64,000 nucleotides of DNA from Isoetes taiwanensis (lineage: Eukaryota > Streptophyta > Lycopodiopsida > Isoetales > Isoetaceae), in contig JAJEKV010000185.1 in the NCBI GenBank assembly GCA_021234155.1, positions 120,001 through 184,000 on the forward strand, written 5' to 3'. The position numbers and the translations under genes were made by a program. Of this stretch, positions 58,501 to 64,000 are shown in pieces; positions within the stretch are counted from its first letter, which is position 1, and the number at the start of each line of letters is the position of its first letter. The notes below the pieces were generated by a model. The model searched no databases. It was given only the letters and a program-made list of their open reading frames with translations, and was not told the DNA's origin.

Positions 58501-58938
58501 AATAAGTTCATTTGGCTGGGCAAGAGGCAGCGAAAAGACCTGCTACATGAAGCAAGTCATATGTTCTCGGATATGTGGAAAAGGCCTCGCACCTGCACAT
58601 CATCACATCTTGTCCAGTCATTCAAGGTACCAATCATCTATGAGTGCTGCGGCAAAGCTTCCATACTTGGTATTCATGTCCATCACATTTCGTATGCTAT
58701 CAGTACCAAGCTGTGGGAGGACCTCCTTGTATTGTTGAACTCGTTTCTTCCACATCCTAGTATCTGCTTTAAAACCACCACTGCTTCCACCTGAGAAAAA
58801 CCGAACCCGATCGTTCTGGCCATTGGAAGGAGTTGCCCACCACCAATGCCTTTGAGAGCGTCGAAATTAGGGCGTGAAATCTCGACCGTCGAAATTAGGG
58901 CGTGGTTCAAGACACACCCTAAAACATTATAATAAAGA
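55548..58938 (-). mobile_element. Non-autonomous Helitron, 3.4 kb, inserted in a microsatellite
   Basis: Read on the minus strand, it starts TCTTTATTATAATGTTTTAG at 58938. It ends with the hairpin GCCCAGC-AAC-GCTGGGC (55575-55559), then CACCGTAACTAG, ending at 55548. The base before the start is A and the base after the end is T. The flanks are (AGAAT)n on both sides, and joining them restores the repeat in perfect register, which fixes both boundaries to the base. No Rep/helicase coding is present. Minus-strand frames at 58910-58683, 58450-58130 and 58022-57714 have ordinary protein composition and could be captured exons. Confidence 0.85.
57714..58910 (-). pseudogene. Possible captured gene fragments inside the Helitron
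   Basis: Three minus frames share the element's orientation: 58910-58683 (PNFDALKGIGGGQLLPMART), 58450-58130 (RLMCFQIAVFVGGLVRPNAT and MPLWFQQVLGFTP) and 58022-57714 (HKEMGRPFIPVIPADSLPNA). Their composition and separation look like exons of a host gene. I do not recognise the parent gene. Helitrons often carry such pieces, so capture is the likely source. Confidence 0.35.
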
Positions 58939-58978
58939 TTCTATTCTATATTCTATTCTATTCTATTCTTAAACAACC
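58939..58978. repeat. (TTCTA)n microsatellite, right of Helitron
   Basis: TTCTATTCTATATTCTATTC and continuation, with one TATA interruption. It is the other half of the repeat split by the Helitron. Confidence 0.9.
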
Positions 58979-59199
58979 TGGAGGTTCTAACACACCATAT
59001 CCATATCAAAGCATGCATATTAACTAACACACCTGAGAAGTGTCACCTTATATACGCGTATCCCAAAATGATTCAGTGGGCATGGGAGAGGAAGACAAGC
59101 CACATGATTAGATTTTTTAGGATGCATTAGAAATTATGACAAGGTCAATAATTCCAACTCTTTTGAGTGCTTCTATTTAAGATGATCTGTATACAATTA

Positions 59200-59715
59200 G
59201 CTCTTGATTTCTAATTGCCACAATGGGAGGAAAATAGATCCAAACCCATGTTCGTCAGTTCCTATTGCTTTATGTCTTCAACTGCAACTTCTCGACCATA
59301 TCCCAAGTGCAAACAACCAAAACTCGATCTCTATAATGTAAACCCTACAATAACCTAGCACCACATAGGGTTTATGTTTCAGAGGTCGCAACGTGGTTGT
59401 TTTTATAGATAACTAGGTGCACCATTTCTGAACATGCATGCAGAGCTATGGCAACTGAAATAACAGAGTTTGGATCTATCGGCCATCCCAAACGATCCCA
59501 AAACAATCTTGCTACTACAAAAGGCGCTCTTGAATTCTAATTGCCACACTGGGAGGAGGATAAATCCGAACCCCATTCTGTCATTTCTTATTGCTTCGCA
59601 TTTTCAACTGCAGCTTCTCGACTATGTCCCAAATGCAACCGAGCCAAATACAACCTCCATAACGTAAACCCTTCAATAACCTAGCAACACACAGGGTTTA
59701 CATTTTGGAAGACAT
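59200..59715. repeat. Direct duplication of about 190 bp
   Basis: About 59200-59395 recurs at about 59525-59715. Shared runs include TCTAATTGCCACA, CAACTGCA(A/G)CTTCTCGAC, AATAACCTAGCA and AGGGTTTA. The copies are about 85% alike by eye. Confidence 0.75.
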
Positions 59716-59997
59716 ATCCTAGTCAGATTCGACTAGGATCTTGCATAATGTCATCACGTAGAGTGAGGGTATTTATGCCAGAAGACGGACCCTTAAATCA
59801 CTCGAAGGCGGTTAAGCCCCCAAAGGCCCTCTCTCGAAGGGCCCCGGCCATGGGCGGGCAACTCTGCCAATGGACTCGAGCGTCGACATTACCCTAGGGA
59901 CCAAGTTTTGTTGGCAGAAGACCACCCCTTGTCCAAGAACCGCCAAAGTAGCTCATGTCCAACATATTCGTAGTCAATTCTAGGAGGTGGTTGCAGA

Positions 59998-62900
59998 ATG
60001 TTTGAGCCCACGACATGTTTGAGCCCACGGCATGTTTGAGCCACCTTGGCATGTTTGAGCCACCTTGGCATGTTGGAGCCTAGGTGGCATGTTGGAGACT
60101 GCGCGGCATGTTTGAGCCAACTTGGCATGTTTGAGTCTAGATGGCATGTTGGAGTCTAGATGACATGTTGGAGCCCACGAGGCATGTTTGAGCCACCTTG
60201 GCATGTTGGAGCCTAGGTGGCATGTTGGAGCCCGCGTGGCATGTTTGAGCCACCTTGGCATGTTTGAGCCACCTTGGCATGTTGGAGCCTAGGTGGCATG
60301 TTTGGAACCCACATGGCATGTTTGAGCCACCTTGGCATGTTGGAGGCTTAGCGTGGGCAACGTTTGAGGCACGCGTTGGCAACGTTGGCATCTTTGGAGC
60401 CATGGCATGTTGGAGCCCACGTGGCATGTTTGAGCCACCTTGGCATGTTTGAGCCTAGATGTTATGTTGGAGCCCACGGCATGTTTGAGCCACCGTGGCA
60501 TGTTGGAGCCTAGGTGGAATGTTTGAGCCTTGGCATGTTTGAGCCTTGGCATGTTTGAGCATGCGTGGCATATTGGAGCATATGTGGCAAGCATGCGTGG
60601 CATGCTTGAGCCACCTTGGCATGTTTGAGCCTAGATGGCATGTTGGAGCCTAGTTGGAATGTTGGAGCCCATGTGGCATGTTTGAGCCACCTTGGCATGT
60701 TGGAGCCTAGGTGGCATGTAGGAGCCAGCGTGGCATGTTTGAGCCACCTTGGCATGCATGGCATGTTTGAGACACCTTGGCATGTTTGAGCCTAGGTGGT
60801 ATGTTGGAGCCTAGGTGGCATGTTTGAGCCACCTTTGCATGTTGTAGGTGGCATGTTGGGAGCCCACGTGGCATGTTTGAGCCTATGTGGCACGTTGGAG
60901 CCTAGGTGGCATGTTTGAGCCACCTTGGCATGTGAGCTTTGGTGGCATGTTGGTGCCTATTGGCAGGTTGGAGCCTAGGTGGCAAGCATGGCATGTTTGA
61001 GCCACCTTGACATGTTGGAGCCTAGGTGACATGTTTGAGGCACATTGGCATGTTGGAGCCTAGGTGGCATGTTGGAGCCCATGTGGCATGTTTGAGCCAC
61101 CTTGGCATGTTGGAACCTAGGTGACATCTTGGAGCGCGTGGAATATTTGTGCCACCTTGGCATGTTTGAGCCTAGTTGACATGTTGGAGGCTAGGTGGCA
61201 TGTTCGAGCCACCTTGGCAGGTTGGATCCTAGGTGGCATGTTTGAGAAACCTTGGCATGTTGGAGCCCACATGGCATGTTTGAGCCACCTTGGCATGTTT
61301 GAGCTACCTTGGCATCTTTGGAGCCTAGGTGGCATGTTGGAGCCCACTTGGCATGTTTGAGCCACCTTGGCATGTTGCAGCCTAGGTGGCATGTTGGAGC
61401 CCATGGCATATTTGAGCCACCTTGGCATGTTTGAGCCACCTTGGCATGTTGGAGCCTAGGTGGCATGTTGGAGGCCCTAGGTGGCATGTTGGAGCCCATG
61501 TGGCATGTTTGAGCCACCTTGGCATGTTGGAGCCTAGGTGGCATGTTGGCGCCCCAGCGTGGCATGTTTGAGCCACCCTGCATGTTGAAGCCCGTGTGGC
61601 ATGTTTGAGACACCTTGGCATGTTTGAGCCTAGGTGGCATGTTGGATCCTAGGTGGCATGTTGGGAGCCCACGTGGCATGTTTGAGCCACCTTGGCATGT
61701 TGGAGCCTAGGTGGCATGTAGGGGGGCCGGTGGCATGTTTGAGCCACCTTGGCATGTTGGAGCCAGCGTGGCATGTTTTAGACACCTTGGCATGGTTGAA
61801 CCTAGGTGGCAGCCTAGGTGGCATGTTGGAGCCTATGTGGCATGTTGGAAGCACACTTGCAATGTTTGAGCCACCTTGGCATGTAGGAGCCTATGTGGCA
61901 TGTTGGAGCCTAGGTAGCATGTTTAAGCCACCTTGGCATGTTTGAGCTTTGGTGGCATATTGGTGCCTAGGCGACGTGCTTGAGCCACCTTGGCAGGTTG
62001 GAGCCTAGGTGGCACGTTGGATCCCGGGCATGTTTGAGCCACCTTGGCATGTTGGAGCCTACGTGGCATGTTTGAGGCACGTTGGCATGTTGGAGCCTAG
62101 GTGGCATGTTGGAGCCCACGTGGCATGTTTGAGCCACCTTGGCATGTTTGAGCCTAGATGTTATCTTGGAGCCCACGGCGTGTTTGAGCCACCTTGGCAT
62201 GTTGGAGCCTAGGTGGCATGTTGGAGCGCGTGGAATGTTTGAGCCACCTTGGCATGTTTGAGCCTAGGTGACATGTTGGAGGCTAGGTGGCATGTTTGAG
62301 CCACCTTGGCATGTTGGAGCCTAGGTGGCATGTTGGATCCCACATGGCATGTTTGAGCCACCTTGGCATGTTGGATCATAGGTGGCATATTGGATCCTAG
62401 GTGGCATGTTTGAGCAACCTTGGCATGTTGGAGCTCAGGTGGCATGTTGGAGCCTGCGTGGCATGTTTGGGCCACCTTGGCATGTTTGAGCCACCTTGGC
62501 ATGCTGGAGCCTAGGTGGCATGTTGGAGCCCACATGGCATGTTTGAGCCACTTTGGCATGTTTGAGCCACCTTGGCATGTTGGAGCCTAGGTGACATGTT
62601 GGAGCCCATGTTGCAAGTTTGAGCCACCTTGGCATGTTTGAGCCTCGGTGGCATGTTGGAGCCTAGGTGGTATGTTGGAGCCCACGTGGCTTGTTTGAGC
62701 CACCTTGGAATGTTGGAGCCTAGGTGGCATGTAGGAGCCCGCGTGGCATTTTTGAGACACCTTAGCATGTTAGAGCTCGCATGGCATACACCTTGGCATG
62801 TTTGAGCCTAGGTGGCATGTTGGAGACTAGGTGGCATGTTTGAGCCACCTTGGCATAGGTGGTGTGTTGGAGCCCGAATGGCATGTTTGAGCCACCTTGG

Positions 62901-63280
62901 CATGTTTGAGCCTTGGTGACATGTTGGTGCCTAGGCGGCATGCTTGAGCCAGCTTGGCAGGCTAGAGCCTAGGTGGCATGTTGGAGCCCACATGGCATGT
63001 TTGAGCCACCTTGACATGTTGGAGCCTAGGTGGCATGAAGCCCATGTGGCATGTTTGAGCCTAGGTGTCATGTTGGAGCCTAGGTGGCATGTTGGAGCCT
63101 ACGTGGCATGTTGGAGCCTATAGGTGGCATATAGAAACCCGCATGGCATATTTGAGCCACCTTGGCATGTTTGAGCCTAGGTGGCATGTTGGTGCCCAGG
63201 TGGCATGCTTGAGCCACCTTGGCATGTTGGCACCTAATTGGCATGTTGGAGCCCACGTGGCATGTTTGAGCCATGTTGGA
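59998..63280. repeat. 19-bp / 38-bp minisatellite array, 3.3 kb
   Basis: The basic unit is GGCATGTTNGAGCC plus five bases. It alternates as GGCATGTTTGAGCCACCTT and GGCATGTTGGAGCCTAGGT, giving a 38-bp dimer and about 170 monomers. Variants swap CTAGGT for CCACGT, CCATGT or CCGCGT. The unit lacks stop codons in most frames, so long open frames appear on both strands; none is a gene. Monomers are most regular at 61.0-62.8 kb and decay at both ends. Confidence 0.97.
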
Positions 63281-63376
63281 TCTAACCTTGAAGTTATTTT
63301 TCACGAACAACTTAGATTTACAAAATTTTATCCCGTGGTCTTTTGTTTACTCAATGAAAAAGATACCATGTATAGA

Positions 63377-63404
63377 AGATACTAAGGCTCTCGCCTTAGT
63401 ATCT
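63377..63404. repeat. Hairpin, 12-bp perfect stem
   Basis: AGATACTAAGGC, a four-base loop, then GCCTTAGTATCT. The arms can pair perfectly. It sits between the minisatellite and the 59-bp duplication. A TE-end remnant or a foldback is possible; nothing further identifies it. Confidence 0.7.
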
Positions 63405-63419
63405 TTCTTAGTATCTTAG

Positions 63420-63537
63420 TATTTCTTTTGTTTGGCTCGGTGCAAAAGATGCCATGTGTATGTAACGAACCTGTAGTGTATTTCTTTTGTTTGACTCAAT
63501 GCAAAAGATGCCATGTGTATGTAACGAATCTATAGTG
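63420..63537. repeat. 59-bp tandem duplication
   Basis: TATTTCTTTTGTTTGGCTCG and the following 39 bases (63420-63478) recur at 63479-63537 with five or so changes. Confidence 0.85.
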
Positions 63538-63895
63538 TTTTGCATGGACAATTAATTTAGTTGATTATAGAGATTGTTATAGAAAAAAAACCATTAAAAT
63601 AGAAAATTTCTAAAATGCTAGTAGATTAAAAAAAAGTAGAAATGTGCATGTTAAGATTCCAAAAATGTAGACACACAAAAGAGATGTATATTCAATTTGG
63701 AGGTGTCGGGAGTTGAAGCATGGTTACCCGGAACCGGAACGGCACTCCAAATACCGGAACCGGAACACTTCGAAACGGGAACATCCAACTTTGGAAAAAC
63801 TAAATTTTGAAAATGGATTTGGTGTTCCCATGAGCTAATTAACCTATTGAACTAGTTTTCAAGTTTAAAATGTCAAAGGAAAATAATAAAAACAA

Positions 63896-64000
<105 letters not shown>

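Noticed and set aside
59998-63280. CRISPR-like array
   Set aside because: The repeats are directly adjacent with no unique spacers, and the context is a plant nuclear genome.
60000-63385. Many open frames of 60-160 codons on both strands
   Set aside because: All are by-products of the 19-bp minisatellite, which has few stops in any frame.

Overview
The window looks like repeat-dominated nuclear DNA of a land plant with a large genome. The evidence is one spliced SABATH-family methyltransferase gene, a PPR-type pseudogene, two Ty1/copia elements (one with a tRNA-Met-type primer binding site), an L1-like LINE, Helitron ends with plant-type terminal hairpins, several MITEs, and long microsatellites and minisatellites. 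A fern or other non-seed plant is possible, but the sequence alone does not settle it. There are no prokaryotic operons, rRNA genes or CRISPR arrays. Most open frames are short or broken.

Layout: 1-118 is the 3' end of a Helitron. 2.3-3.0 kb holds two tandem repeats. 3.5-6.5 kb is a decayed, minus-strand mobile-element protein (copy A). 6.8-18.6 kb is a zone dotted with GGCGCC-centred palindromes, with broken plus-strand coding remnants, a fold-back MITE (10.5-11.0 kb), a 42-bp palindromic tandem repeat (12.4 kb) and a PPR pseudogene (13.9-14.4 kb). 18.7-22.1 kb is a LINE, followed by a leader-like LTR-retrotransposon fragment. 22.8-26.1 kb is a probable Helitron with an internal duplication. 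26.8 kb is a long (CA)n. 30.0-31.3 kb is the SABATH gene (minus, three exons) with a Mutator-like MITE just upstream of its start. 34.0-38.0 kb is a minus-strand Copia. 38.3-40.8 kb is copy B of the 3.5-6.5 kb element protein. 42.0-42.3 kb is a MITE. 43.1-43.5 kb is a linker-histone-like remnant. 44.2-49.7 kb is a plus-strand Copia with both LTRs and a nested MITE. 51.6-52.5 kb is an unrecognised minus ORF. 55.5-58.9 kb is a Helitron inserted in an (AGAAT)n microsatellite. 60.0-63.3 kb is a 19/38-bp minisatellite, and the window ends in (GAT)n.

The best candidate for an expressed cellular gene is the SABATH methyltransferase; the rest is mainly mobile-element biology. The most useful observations are a MITE family with apparent 4-bp target duplications (two copies), the cleanly bounded Helitron, the two related transposase-like protein copies, and a recurring loss of CTG/CAG trinucleotides in patches of mobile-element sequence. 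That last signal breaks reading frames and may be a long-read base-calling artefact at CHG-methylated sites, so apparent pseudogenisation of the elements should be read with caution.
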